A stretch of 64,000 nucleotides of DNA from Mesorhizobium sp. (GTDB taxonomy: Bacteria > Pseudomonadota > Alphaproteobacteria > Rhizobiales > Rhizobiaceae): the NCBI GenBank assembly GCA_004020315.1, contig SAQG01000007.1:62001-126000 (forward strand), in the 5' to 3' direction. The position numbers and the translations under genes are program-made. The notes under the pieces were generated by a model, which worked only from the letters and a program-made list of their open reading frames with translations, did not search any database and was not told the origin of the DNA. Numbering within the stretch: position 1 is the first letter of the stretch; every line of letters begins with the position of its first letter. This document shows positions 43,975-53,067 of the stretch, piece by piece.

Positions 43975-45277
43975 GCTGTGCCAGAAATGCTCTGATCTGT
44001 GCGATGCGCTTCTCGATCTGATCCAACTGGTTACCGACACCCCCGAGCTTTGACTCGGGCCGCAGACCATCTTTGGCGGCTGCCGTCAGCGCAGTGTTCG
44101 CCTTCGCACAGCAGTCGAGCAGGTACCCGGCTTTCTTGACGTCCTTCTTGAGCTGCCGCTCCGATTCCAGCACATCGGCGATCACCTCTCTGGCGCGAGG
44201 TAGCTGCTTGGCATCCTGGAGGACACAAGCAAGGGCTGCATCTCTGGCCGCTGGTGCACTCGGCCGGCCATCCCCGAACAAATCGTCAAGCCCGTCATTT
44301 GGCGTCTCGGCCTCCACTGCGAACTCTTCCGAAAGCCGGTCTCGCACCTTGTCTAGGCTCGCGGCGAGTTCCGGGATGGCTAAGTAGAGGCGTCCGACGG
44401 ACGAGGGATCGTCTATCAAGGCGAAGACCGCCTCCTTGAACATTTCCTGACGCGCAACGCCCGACAGCTTGACGCGGTTTTGAACCAGCCGACGGAAGGT
44501 ATGTTCTTGACCGGACGACACCTCCGACCACATGTCCGCCTTTCCGCGCGAGCGCAGATACTCTTCGGCGTAGTCGCGCATGTCGAATAATTCCTGGAGC
44601 TCCGTGTCCTTCATCTTGTAAAGGTTGCAGAGATCAGCGGGCGTAGCCCCGTGCTCCATCTTGGCGAGCATCATGTTGGCTTGTGCGTCCCACGGATAGT
44701 CTGCCCGGATGTCCTTCTCAATCTGGAGGAGCGCCTCTAGCCGGTCGATGTCCTTCTCCGTGGCGTGCGGCAGGACGGCGACGTCGATGTATTCATAGTG
44801 CCCGTACTTCGGCGCATCTTCGCCGGCCAATAGCTGACGCCAAACCGACAGCCTTCGGTTACCGTTCACGACGAAGCCGTCCTGATCGAGCAGAAGGGCG
44901 CCAGCCTGCCTGTTCGAGGGGTCTGCGAAATACTTGTCCAAGTCCGACTGCCTACCAAGCTGTAGCAGCAGCTCGTGCTGAGCCTCTTGGGCGTCCCACA
45001 TCTCGGGGTCGCCCGTGAACAGGTCGCGCCGAAGGTCCGGATGCCGTGCAAGATGCTCGACTTGAAGCGAAGCTGTGCGGCCATTGCCCAACCTGTACTT
45101 GGGCAAATCGATGGGCACCCTTATTCGAGGGATGTCCTGCTGGCCGCCTTGAAATGCAACTTGGACCGTCGGTAGCCCCAATGCCTTGAGCCTAGCGTGG
45201 AACTCCTCGAGCCTGGCTGGCTTAGGCCATCCGAACCGGGAGCCCTTAGGAGTATCAGGGAAGTTGATGTCGGACAT
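43961..45277 (-). CDS. ParB/Srx-like nuclease-domain protein
   Basis: A 438-residue protein. After an N-terminal helical part, LDQDGFVVNGNRRLSVWRQL is the ParB-like G-x-R-R motif (G-N-R-R) used for nucleotide binding in ParB/sulfiredoxin-type domains. The rest is helical (KMKDTELQELFDMRDYAEEY, LPRAREVIADVLESERQLKK). ParB-like proteins are frequent partners of restriction and DNA-modification systems. It starts two bases after the BglII-like stop and overlaps the helicase start, so the operon is tightly coupled. Confidence 0.7.
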   Translation of the reverse strand: MSDINFPDTPKGSRFGWPKPARLEEFHARLKALGLPTVQVAFQGGQQDIPRIRVPIDLPKYRLGNGRTASLQVEHLARHPDLRRDLFTGDPEMWDAQEAQHELLLQLGRQSDLDKYFADPSNRQAGALLLDQDGFVVNGNRRLSVWRQLLAGEDAPKYGHYEYIDVAVLPHATEKDIDRLEALLQIEKDIRADYPWDAQANMMLAKMEHGATPADLCNLYKMKDTELQELFDMRDYAEEYLRSRGKADMWSEVSSGQEHTFRRLVQNRVKLSGVARQEMFKEAVFALIDDPSSVGRLYLAIPELAASLDKVRDRLSEEFAVEAETPNDGLDDLFGDGRPSAPAARDAALACVLQDAKQLPRAREVIADVLESERQLKKDVKKAGYLLDCCAKANTALTAAAKDGLRPESKLGGVGNQLDQIEKRIAQIRAFLAQHVKA

Positions 45278-45279
45278 GT

Positions 45280-45777
45280 CTACTCCAAAGCAATGAGCAA
45301 GGTCGGGACGTGATATGCCTTGCGGAAGATTTCGAGCTCGCGTTCAAGCCGGGCGGCTTGGGCGATATTGTCGCCGATTTGCAGCGCCAGCGGCTGAGAG
45401 GGTAGGACGATAACGGCCGCACTGATCGCGTTATCAAGGTAGAGCGTCTGAAGTTTGATTAAATCTGCGTACATGCGCGCCATGTTGCCCGTTTGAAGGC
45501 AGAGACCGATCCCATCTTTCATGGAGGTGATGGTCATGTCCGAGTCCCGGGATACCGGGATTTCAGCGGACCAGCCCTGGCCCTTCAACCCGGTTATGAA
45601 TTGGTCGCGGATGCGGGGTGCACTGCCGCGACTTGCCGCCACATCGATCCCAGCTATGACTTGTTGGATTTCAGCCTGGACGGCTTTGGGGACCCGTTCT
45701 GCGCCGGCGCAATGGCTACTTATCGAGGCGTGCATGCGATCGACCTGTGACAGTGCGGGCGGTCGCGGCTTAGCCAC
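45280..45777 (-). CDS. BglII/BstYI-like restriction endonuclease-family protein
   Basis: A 165-residue protein. The segment ITSMKDGIGLCLQTGNMARM and YADLIKLQTLYLDNAISAAV resembles the core of BglII/BstYI-family endonucleases (D..K...vEvqfGN...YDllKlq). The usual Glu of E-x-Q is Cys here (LCLQ), while Gln-x-Gly-Asn is kept, so it may be inactive or use another residue. It is the first gene of the restriction-like operon. It could recognise DNA for the helicase. Confidence 0.55.
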   Translation of the reverse strand: MAKPRPPALSQVDRMHASISSHCAGAERVPKAVQAEIQQVIAGIDVAASRGSAPRIRDQFITGLKGQGWSAEIPVSRDSDMTITSMKDGIGLCLQTGNMARMYADLIKLQTLYLDNAISAAVIVLPSQPLALQIGDNIAQAARLERELEIFRKAYHVPTLLIALE

Positions 45778-46091
45778 GAGGCCTTCGGTTGCGGATGTGG
45801 GCGCAGTCGATCGTTGTACGACCTAGCCCGAAGCGACAAGAACGTCACAAAACATGTCAATACTTTCGGTGAAAGGCTTGCGTTCTGCCGGACAAGCAGA
45901 AGATGCCTCATTTGAAGTTGCCGCCCACGCCGGCGTGAAGCCTAAGCTGAACGGTTACACCGTGCAATAGGTCGACCTCTCGCAAGGTAAGCAGAAGAGC
46001 CCGGTTTCGGGCTTGTCGGTCCCGTTGCCGCGCTGATAGATGCCTGCCTGCCCCCACATGCGGGGTGGCTAGTTTGCGATCCCGGAAGTAC

Positions 46092-47429
46092 ATGGACCAG
46101 GTTAATTCAGTCGGCGATTTGGAAGAGGAGGAAGTCGAACGCGACCGCGCATTCAACCCTTACCGTTTCGCCGCCTCAGAGAACACCAAGGGTATCGTCA
46201 GGGAGGCCATTGGGCTCCTCGCGAGCTACGAGGATCGTTTCGACCTAAGGCGCAACAAGAGGCGACCCAGGGACCAAGAGACATTCGAGCAAACCGTCGA
46301 GGCCATACTGTCGGACCTGATGCACGGGCAGCTGCTCAGTGGAGCGGGCATCTACGTCACCCGATCCAACCGTGTTCTCGGCGCGAAGAGCCGTTATCGC
46401 CCCCCTGTGTACAGCAAGGTCTTCCCGGCTATCCTCGATCTGCTGGCGAAGCCGGAGATGGGCTACGTCGAACAAGACGTTGCGCCGGACGTGCAGGGCG
46501 CAGCCCGCTCAACGGTGATCCGTCCAGGGCAGCGCTTGCTTGATCGCATAGCCGAGCGTGAAGTTGGGTTTGACGATCTGGACACACACCAATCTGGCGA
46601 GACGATCATCCTCAAGCGGTCGAAGGACCCCAACGACTATTGGGACGAAGGCGAACGTCTCGACTATCCAGAGGACGATAGAACCGCGCGCTATCGGGCG
46701 GAGCTGGCCGAGATCAACCAGTGGCTCCGAGAGGACGACCTCCAATTCGATTGGAAAGGCATCGCGTGGCCGCACACGCCCATTGCTTTGCGGGACCGTG
46801 GCCTGCGGCGGGTGTTCACCCAAGGTCGCTTCAATAGCGGAGGCAGACTGTTCGGAGGGTTTTGGCAGCAGCTTCGGAAGGACGAGAGACGGACAGGCTT
46901 GCTCATAGGCGGCGAGAAGGCGGTCGAATTGGATTACGGGCAGGCTGGCGTACGCATCCTCTACGGAATGGCGGGTCAGCAGCCGGCCTCAGACGACCTC
47001 TATCACCTCTGGGGCTACGTGCAGCAGCGAGAAGGGATCAAGCGGGTGATGAGCGCAATGATCTTCGCCGACAAGCCCCTTGAACGGTTCCCGCAGTTCA
47101 CACGCAAGCTGTTCCGCAAAGGCGACAAGATCGCCGAGGTCGTTGAAGCTATCGAGTTGAAGCACCCGCTGATCAAAGATCGCTTCCACTGCGGTTTGGG
47201 GCACGATGCCCAGTTCATCGAGAGCCAGATCATGGTTGAGCTGTTGCTGATCATGAAAGCCAAACGGATTACTGCATTACCGATCCACGACGCGCCGATG
47301 GTGCCTGAGTCCGCTGCTGCTACGGCCAAGGACGCCATGCTCTCAGTCTTCCAGCGGATGACAGGCGTCGAGGGGATTGTCACACAGCCAGGGGTCGAAG
47401 CCCTATGTCCAATCGTCTCTTTGTCCTGA
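46092..47429 (+). CDS. Protein with PolA-like palm motifs
   Basis: A 445-residue protein. Residues 280-420 carry motif-like blocks of family-A polymerases: AVELDYGQAGVRILYGMAGQ (motif A, D-Y-x-Q), QQREGIKRVMSAMIFADKPL (motif B region, K-R) and ALPIHDAPMVPESAA (motif C, H-D with Ala where Glu is usual). The N-terminal 270 residues show no polymerase exonuclease or finger pattern. GTG 46065 is an alternative start; GGAAG supports ATG 46092. Polymerase activity is uncertain because motif C is incomplete. It may be a replication or repair protein of the island. Confidence 0.55.
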   Translation: MDQVNSVGDLEEEEVERDRAFNPYRFAASENTKGIVREAIGLLASYEDRFDLRRNKRRPRDQETFEQTVEAILSDLMHGQLLSGAGIYVTRSNRVLGAKSRYRPPVYSKVFPAILDLLAKPEMGYVEQDVAPDVQGAARSTVIRPGQRLLDRIAEREVGFDDLDTHQSGETIILKRSKDPNDYWDEGERLDYPEDDRTARYRAELAEINQWLREDDLQFDWKGIAWPHTPIALRDRGLRRVFTQGRFNSGGRLFGGFWQQLRKDERRTGLLIGGEKAVELDYGQAGVRILYGMAGQQPASDDLYHLWGYVQQREGIKRVMSAMIFADKPLERFPQFTRKLFRKGDKIAEVVEAIELKHPLIKDRFHCGLGHDAQFIESQIMVELLLIMKAKRITALPIHDAPMVPESAAATAKDAMLSVFQRMTGVEGIVTQPGVEALCPIVSLS

Positions 47430-47570
47430 TGTCTGTTTCTCATCCTCAATCCCTTCTCCCTTTTCTACTTAGGTATCTATCTTGTCCATGATCCCTCTCA
47501 GTTCCCCATCATGTAGACCCTCACTACCGACCATGTATTCACCCAGGGCTCCCCTAAGAGGGACTCGAGA

Positions 47571-48266
47571 TTGACCGCGAAACTAATCCGCAAGCGCGAA
47601 CGCAAAGCTGAGGTCAAGGCCAGGGCGACAGAGCCGAGCGCGATGTTCACCCGATGCCGAGTGGTCGGGTGCAGCAAGCCAGCCCGTGCGGGCACCGGGG
47701 ACGGGCTCGACACGCGGTTCTGCCGGTCTCATGCCGACCACAACGCGCGTCATGGGAGCCCTTACCAGGCCTCCTACCGGGCACGAGAAATCGCCCCATA
47801 CAGGGTCGCTGCGCTCGCGTGGCTTGAGGCGAACCGCAGCGACACCTACGTCTCCAATGCAGTTGACCGTGTGGTGACACTTCTGCGGGCCTCTGGGCCT
47901 CATGTGGAGGCCTTCCGGTTGCGCGGGCTGGCACCACAGGAGCGCGCAAGGGCCGCTTGGGCGAGGCTGCGAAAGGCGCGCATTGATCCGCTTCGGGTGG
48001 TCGCCGCATGGCTCGCCGTCGAGATGATCACCAGGGACGATCCGCAGGCCGAACGTAAGGCGGAGTTCAAGCAGGTGCAGGCCGCAAAGCTCATCCATAG
48101 GATGGCCTCAGGGACGCACAAACGGTGGGGTGAGGGTCCGACAGCGACAGAGCTGCATGTCTACCCGAGGTCGCGTGGGCGCGTCCTGAGGCATGTCGGA
48201 GAGGCGCTGAATGAAGCGGTAGAACTCCTTGTCCAGCATCACCTGCAAAGACTGCCACAAATCTGA
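47571..48266 (+). CDS. Zinc-finger-like island protein
   Basis: Up to 231 residues from TTG 47571; ATG 47643 is an alternative that starts at the Cys motif. MFTRCRVVGCSKPARAGTGD and FCRSHADHNARHGSP give a C-x4-C...C-x2-H arrangement resembling a zinc finger near the N-terminus. The remainder is helical and basic. It follows the PolA-like gene by 140 bp. Function unknown. Confidence 0.55.
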   Translation: MTAKLIRKRERKAEVKARATEPSAMFTRCRVVGCSKPARAGTGDGLDTRFCRSHADHNARHGSPYQASYRAREIAPYRVAALAWLEANRSDTYVSNAVDRVVTLLRASGPHVEAFRLRGLAPQERARAAWARLRKARIDPLRVVAAWLAVEMITRDDPQAERKAEFKQVQAAKLIHRMASGTHKRWGEGPTATELHVYPRSRGRVLRHVGEALNEAVELLVQHHLQRLPQI

Positions 48267-48432
48267 GGACAACCCCTCTGGGACGCAACTATGGCAGCGC
48301 GTGGAATGATGGCGGTGAGAATCTCCCCAGAGTAGCGTCCGTACAGCGTGCGAGGCGCTTTCAAGCCGGTGCATAAGCAACTATGGTGCGGCGAATCAGG
48401 GAGATTTCGCTGCTTCGATGTTAGGAAGATAG

Positions 48433-49197
48433 ATGCGCATCCCGCCGTCTGATCGGGTGGTCTTCGGAGCAAACCCGCTCGCCGAAGTCCTATGCCAGTT
48501 GAAGTTTCCTCGATTGCTCGAGATTGACCAAGAAGTTCCATTGGAGTTTCATCGGTCAATACGAAAGCACTTTGCTGAGATCATCACCCGTTCCTCAGTC
48601 GAACTGATGATTGATCCCCAGTCTGGCGGTCCGCCCACGCAATTGATGCGTCCTATGTATGACTTCATAGATTCAGACAGAAATCGCCGGATCACCCTTA
48701 GCAGCGATTTTGTAGCGCTAACCTTTGGACGCTATGAAGACTGGGGACAGTTCCGAGCCTCAGCAATCCTCATGCTAGGCGCGCTTCGGAATGCCTACGA
48801 AGTGTCGCAACTGACCCGCGCAGGACTGCGTTATCGGAACATAATCGACCGGGTCAATCTAGGACTCGAAGGCGTCTCTTGGAACGAGTTAATTCGGCCA
48901 GAAGTCTTGGGTTTGGCAGCCGCAGGAATCTTTGACGAAAGTGACCTACAAGAGCTTTCGAGCAGTTATTTTGGAAACTCTGACGGTGCAATGTTTAGAA
49001 TCAACGTCGGTTTGGTAAAGAGAGCTGAAAGCGACGTCACTGGCTTTATGATTGATACAGATCTAGCCAAATCTGGCAAACTGGGAGTGACCGATCATGC
49101 CTGCATTGAGATACTCGATCGATTCAACTCAGAGGCCGGAAATATCTTCCGTTGGTGCATTAAGGACCGACTTCGCGCAGCGCTCAAACCGCGCTGA
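48433..49197 (+). CDS. TIGR04255 family protein
   Basis: A 254-residue protein. The N-terminal NPLAEVLCQLKFPRLL is the signature of the sporadic TIGR04255 family, followed by VALTFGRYEDWGQFRASAIL, YEVSQLTRAGLRYRNIIDRV and a C-terminal helix. The family appears in accessory regions and has been found in defence-type neighbourhoods; its biochemical role is not established. The next two genes are close and co-directional, so the three probably form one cassette. Confidence 0.8.
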   Translation: MRIPPSDRVVFGANPLAEVLCQLKFPRLLEIDQEVPLEFHRSIRKHFAEIITRSSVELMIDPQSGGPPTQLMRPMYDFIDSDRNRRITLSSDFVALTFGRYEDWGQFRASAILMLGALRNAYEVSQLTRAGLRYRNIIDRVNLGLEGVSWNELIRPEVLGLAAAGIFDESDLQELSSSYFGNSDGAMFRINVGLVKRAESDVTGFMIDTDLAKSGKLGVTDHACIEILDRFNSEAGNIFRWCIKDRLRAALKPR

Positions 49198-49228
49198 ACA
49201 AACTTCGGGCTGGGAGTGGGGTGACTTA

Positions 49229-49717
49229 ATGCCTTCCTTCGAAGTTGAGATGTTGGTGGAAACCGAGTGGCTTCCAGTCGTCCATAAGGTTCCCCCGACG
49301 CTCGGCGCTTTCAGGATGTTAGTTCACAAGCGCAGTGGCGGAGGCGACGCGATCACAGTTGACGAGCCGAAGCTAAGTTCTCGTAGGACCCCGTCGCTAC
49401 GTTGGAACGCGAGTAAGCTTGATCTCACTTGGCTCTCCCCGGGGGATGCCCAAGGGGTCCCATCCCAGGCGGTGTTGGTTCAAACCATCTCTGGAGTGCG
49501 AAAGCTTATTCGTGCAGAGGCCTACGAAGTCGTACGAACCGCACTCAACACTGCGGCATCAGACAAGGGTCCAGCTCCTGAAATCCTGATCGCGGCCCTA
49601 CGTGCTGCCAATACAGCGCGGCGGAAGATACCTCACTGGAAAAGTATCGTCGCTCGTGCCCGCGAAAGGCTTTCGGGATTGAATTTGGATGCGGACAAGC
49701 TGCTCAAGGGGCTGTAG
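49229..49717 (+). CDS. Unrecognised partner protein of the TIGR04255 cassette
   Basis: A 162-residue protein (MPSFEVEMLVETEWLPVVHK). It is beta-rich at the start, then helical and basic (PEILIAALRAANTARRKIPH). ATG 49229 is used; the longer frame from 49097 overlaps the TIGR04255 stop. The gene ends 4 bp before the next start. Function unknown. Confidence 0.55.
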   Translation: MPSFEVEMLVETEWLPVVHKVPPTLGAFRMLVHKRSGGGDAITVDEPKLSSRRTPSLRWNASKLDLTWLSPGDAQGVPSQAVLVQTISGVRKLIRAEAYEVVRTALNTAASDKGPAPEILIAALRAANTARRKIPHWKSIVARARERLSGLNLDADKLLKGL

Positions 49718-49721
49718 CTGA

Positions 49722-50369
49722 TTGCTGAATACCCCGCCAAACCACCCCCTTGAGGACGTGGACATAGTTGGCCTCGCTATCAAGAGGATCAACGAGGGGC
49801 AAAACCATGTCGGCGTCTTGTACAAGAGTGATGTTGACGGGCTCATGATGTGCCACTTGGCTTGGCACTTCGACCTCAGGTTTGATCCGCCCAACGACAC
49901 TTACCGCTGGATCGATCTCGACCCTCTCGATGAGATGAACAAGAAGGCATTGGCCGCCTTTTTTCAAACCCTGAAGGAAGAAGGCGCTGACGTCCCGTAC
50001 GGCTTCAAAGTTTCTGGAGAGTGTTTCGACGAAGATGGCCGGTTTGTACCACTTCCGCCTGGAGAGGGGCTCACCTGCGCGACATTTGTCGTGGCTGCCC
50101 TGCGATCTCAAGGACACGAACTGATCACGGAAACCACTTGGCCTGCAAGGGCTGCAGAGGACGCCGCATGGCAGGCTCACATCCTCGCTCACCTGCAGCT
50201 ATCGCCAGGCGTCACTCAAGCGCACCTAGACGCTATTGCCGCTGACGTCGGTGCAACCCGAATAAAGCCAGAAGAGGTCGTCGCGGCGGGCCTTCGAGAC
50301 GACTGGCCATCTAGCTACGCTGACATAGAGCAGATGGCACAGGCCATTTTGGCCGAGTTGGCCGCGTAG
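49722..50369 (+). CDS. LRAT/NlpC-P60-like (permuted papain) protein, predicted
   Basis: A 215-residue protein from TTG 49722. NHVGVLYKSDVDG then MMCHLAWHFDLRF gives a His early in the fold, and GEGLTCATFVVAALRSQGHE gives a Cys later. That His-before-Cys order is that of LRAT/NlpC-like permuted papain folds (compare HYGIY...NCEHFV). The third triad residue cannot be assigned. If correct it could be a thiol peptidase, amidase or acyltransferase effector. It ends 360 bp before the right border of the island. Confidence 0.5.
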   Translation: MLNTPPNHPLEDVDIVGLAIKRINEGQNHVGVLYKSDVDGLMMCHLAWHFDLRFDPPNDTYRWIDLDPLDEMNKKALAAFFQTLKEEGADVPYGFKVSGECFDEDGRFVPLPPGEGLTCATFVVAALRSQGHELITETTWPARAAEDAAWQAHILAHLQLSPGVTQAHLDAIAADVGATRIKPEEVVAAGLRDDWPSSYADIEQMAQAILAELAA

Positions 50370-50728
50370 TCACATCAAGGATTTCAGTTAAAGCGCGGAA
50401 CGCCTTCTTGCTAGCACTACTCCATTAGCAACTGCCGAAGCCGAGGTCTTTCGTACACATCATGAGGAGTTGTGACCTCCGGCCGCAGCCACCTCTAGAG
50501 CCCGCTTGGCTGTCTCCTGGCCCTGAGATCGGGCGAGTCGCGTCGAGGCATAACGGCGTCCGAGGCCGACAGCCCGTTTGGAAGGCCGAACTCACACAAC
50601 CAGGCGGCGCCTGGTGGCCCCTTACCCTCGGCGATGCCTCTTGTCTGCAAGACACGCAGGTGGTACACAAACCCAGTTAGCGGCAAAAAATAACTTAGCA
50701 TGTTCAGATAGTTATAGGAATGCTGACC

Positions 50729-50755
50729 GAGTTCAATCCTCTCTCGCAGCACCAG
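50729..50755. other. attR: 27-bp repeat of the tRNA-Thr 3' end
   Basis: Identical to 32497-32523 and marks the right border of the island. GTGGTACACA occurs at 50660-50669 and also at 32593-32602 near the left border; these are candidate integrase arm sites. The 50370-50728 stretch between the last gene and attR holds no convincing gene. Confidence 0.95.
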
Positions 50756-51035
50756 TTTCCAGGGCTTTCTAGAAGGGCTTTTTGCCGCGCTGTGCACAGC
50801 TGCGCAGGGTTGCGTGCCCGGTTGTGGCACAAGTCCGGCACAACATGTTCGCCAGGTGTTCTGCCGGCGGTGGATCGACTGCTGTCGGGGCCGTGTCTCA
50901 GTTTGAAGTCGGCCACGGGTGGCGAAGGTTTTGCCAATCGCGCGTTTGAAGCCTATGCTTCGATATCGGCCGCCAGTGCTTCGGATGCAGCCGACAGTGA
51001 GAGGGTACGTGCTCTTGCCCGTCCGGGAGAGAGCC

Positions 51036-51737
51036 GTGCCCCAGACCCTTCCTCGCAATCATGTATTGAAAGCTCTCTCCGCAGAGGATTTCGCGCTGTT
51101 ACGGCCGTCGATGCATCATGTCCAACTGAACCTCAAAGCCCAACTCGAGGTCCCATATCAGCCAATCGAGCATGTGTATTTTCCAGAGGCGGGTATCGCT
51201 TCGGTGGTCGCCACCATGACTGAAGGGCGGCAGAGCGAAGTCGGGATCGTTGGCTGTGATGGCATGACAGGCGTTGCCGTCGTTCTTGGCCAAGACAGCT
51301 CGCCCAATGAGACCTATATCCAGGTCGCAGGCGATGGCTGGTGCCTGCCGGTTGAAAATCTTCGTCCTGTGATTGCAGAAAGCCAGTCCCTTCGCGCGTC
51401 GCTGCTTCGCTATGCCCACGCCTTCCTTGTCCAGTCGTCCCGGACGGCACTGGTCAACGGCCATTCCAAAATCGAGGAACGGCTGGCCCGCTGGTTGCTG
51501 ATGGTCCACGACCGGACCGAAGGAAACAAGATCTACCTGACGCATGAATTTCTGGCGACCATGCTCGGCGCTCGGCGCCCCGGGGTTACCACCGCCCTCC
51601 AAATGCTTGAATATCGGGGGCTGGTTCACGCCAAGCGCGGCGAGATCACGATCGTCGACCGTGCCGGAATGATAAAGCTCACGCATGGTGCCTATGGCGA
51701 CGAGGAGCAACGTCACTTCGGCCTGGCCTCCGCCTGA
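51036..51737 (+). CDS. Crp/Fnr family transcriptional regulator
   Basis: A 233-residue regulator. The cyclic-nucleotide-binding fold is indicated by YQPIEHVYFPEAGIASVVAT, VGIVGCDGMTGVAVVLGQDS and VAGDGWCLPVENLRPVIAES. The C-terminal HTH is EFLATMLGARRPGVTTALQM. GTG 51036 follows GGGAGAGA, and the product then begins PQTLPRNHVLKALSAEDFAL, the family norm; the frame upstream is longer but unlikely. No FeS cluster Cys pattern of Fnr is visible, so the ligand is unknown. Confidence 0.85.
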   Translation: MPQTLPRNHVLKALSAEDFALLRPSMHHVQLNLKAQLEVPYQPIEHVYFPEAGIASVVATMTEGRQSEVGIVGCDGMTGVAVVLGQDSSPNETYIQVAGDGWCLPVENLRPVIAESQSLRASLLRYAHAFLVQSSRTALVNGHSKIEERLARWLLMVHDRTEGNKIYLTHEFLATMLGARRPGVTTALQMLEYRGLVHAKRGEITIVDRAGMIKLTHGAYGDEEQRHFGLASA

Positions 51738-51816
51738 TTGTCCGATATCAGACATAAGCTTGAAGGCCGCCGCATGTTAGACGAAAGTCGTATTGGTTGG
51801 CAGGGAGGAACTGTTG

Positions 51817-52062
51817 ATGAGCACCAGTTTTCACACAGTCACCGTTGAAGGTGCGGCGGAGGCCTATGTCCTTTCCAGAGGCAAGGCTCGGTATCTCTCG
51901 ATCGCACAGGCGATCCGCGCCATTCGAACACTCATGCCGGCTTGCAAGGCCACCAACCACGAGTTGGAGGAGATGCTGGCGGCAGCATGCGTGGTGCACG
52001 GCGTGCCCGTCGCTTTCGACGCCAAAACAGCCGATGGCCTAGAACCACGGCTCCATTCCTAG
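51817..52062 (+). CDS. Small conserved-type protein of unknown function
   Basis: An 81-residue protein (MSTSFHTVTVEGAAEAYVLS). GGGAGGAA lies 9-16 nt upstream of ATG 51817 and decides the start. The end is rich in Ala with MLAAACVVHGVPVAFDAKTA. It has no recognised domain. It stands beside a second small gene (52070). Confidence 0.6.
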   Translation: MSTSFHTVTVEGAAEAYVLSRGKARYLSIAQAIRAIRTLMPACKATNHELEEMLAAACVVHGVPVAFDAKTADGLEPRLHS

Positions 52063-52069
52063 GCCGGAA

Positions 52070-52294
52070 ATGTCCGCGCTGGTGCAGAAGCAAAGTTCAT
52101 TGGATGTTCGGCAAGCGATCGTCCGCCACCTGATCGATCATGTCGACAATCCGAGCGTCTCGATATTCGAAGTGACCATCGCCGTGAGGAAGATGTTTCC
52201 ACTTTGCGAACTAACGGATTGGCAAATTGGCGATCTCATTGCGCGAAGCGCCATCGACGCGGGATTTGTGATCGATTTCGATGCGGCCGCCTAG
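52070..52294 (+). CDS. Small protein of unknown function
   Basis: A 74-residue acidic helical protein (MSALVQKQSSLDVRQAIVRH; ends AGFVIDFDAAA). It starts eight bases after the preceding stop, so the two are probably co-transcribed. No domain recognised. The following 52295-52729 region shows no supported gene. Confidence 0.55.
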   Translation: MSALVQKQSSLDVRQAIVRHLIDHVDNPSVSIFEVTIAVRKMFPLCELTDWQIGDLIARSAIDAGFVIDFDAAA

Positions 52295-52729
52295 ACGCCT
52301 GTAGCAAGCGTTACGGTTTCGCGCAGTCGCCTCGGTCTCTCACGGCGGAACTAGGCTGGTAGCACGCATCGTTCGGGACGATGCCCGCAGGTTCCCCATC
52401 GTGGGATCCGTAACCTGACATTCTCTATTGCGCGCATTGTCTCGATCTCACTGGCGATGACCGCAGACCTTGCCAATGCGCTTAGATTCTCGCCTAACGC
52501 GCCCCGGCATAGATTTGCAAGATTGTGCTGGTGGCGGCGTCGTATCCCGTGATGGTTGCAAGATTTGTAGTCTTTAGGATAACCGTTCCGGCACCTCATC
52601 CCCCGAGCGGACTCCCGCGTCGCCGGCCGCGTTCCATTCCGCCGATGAAACTGCGCACCTAATGCGGCAGCCCGCCGGGCGCAAGCTGATGTGGGGTCAA
52701 TCCTAAGCGGGAACCTGCTACAATCCCGT

Positions 52730-52903
52730 ATGGCCGCTCGCATAGTGGTTATCCTGGCGCTTCTTGCCGCCTTCGCCTACGGATTCGCAAAACTCGTGGA
52801 ACGTTATGGCGACGCTGGCGACAAGCCCTCTCCGTGTGAAAAATGGCCACACCCCGATTGTCCAGTCCCAAACGCGCCTCCTCAGGAAGAAACCAAGCCT
52901 TGA
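52730..52903 (+). CDS. Small single-pass membrane protein
   Basis: A 57-residue protein. MAARIVVILALLAAFAYGFA is one N-terminal membrane helix or uncleaved signal anchor, followed by a short polar tail with two Cys (SPCEKWPHPDCPVPNAPPQE). Function unknown. Confidence 0.5.
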   Translation: MAARIVVILALLAAFAYGFAKLVERYGDAGDKPSPCEKWPHPDCPVPNAPPQEETKP

Positions 52904-53067
52904 GCGGGCGCGTCCGCGGGCGGCCTCAAACGTCAGCGTTGATATGCCGTGGCAGCGGTTTCGCGCATTACCAGTGGAACAAGAATTGCTCCGCATCGTT
53001 CAGATAAACATGCAACCCGCCGCGGCAGCAATCAAGCACCGCAGCTGAAGGTTGCTTGGAGGCTATT

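Noticed and set aside
50495..51058. 187-residue minus-strand frame across the right att repeat
   Set aside because: It spans the tRNA-derived repeat and the island junction, with no family sequence.
52351..52743. 130-residue minus-strand frame
   Set aside because: Arg/Cys/His-rich with no ribosome site; I see nothing supported in 52295-52729.
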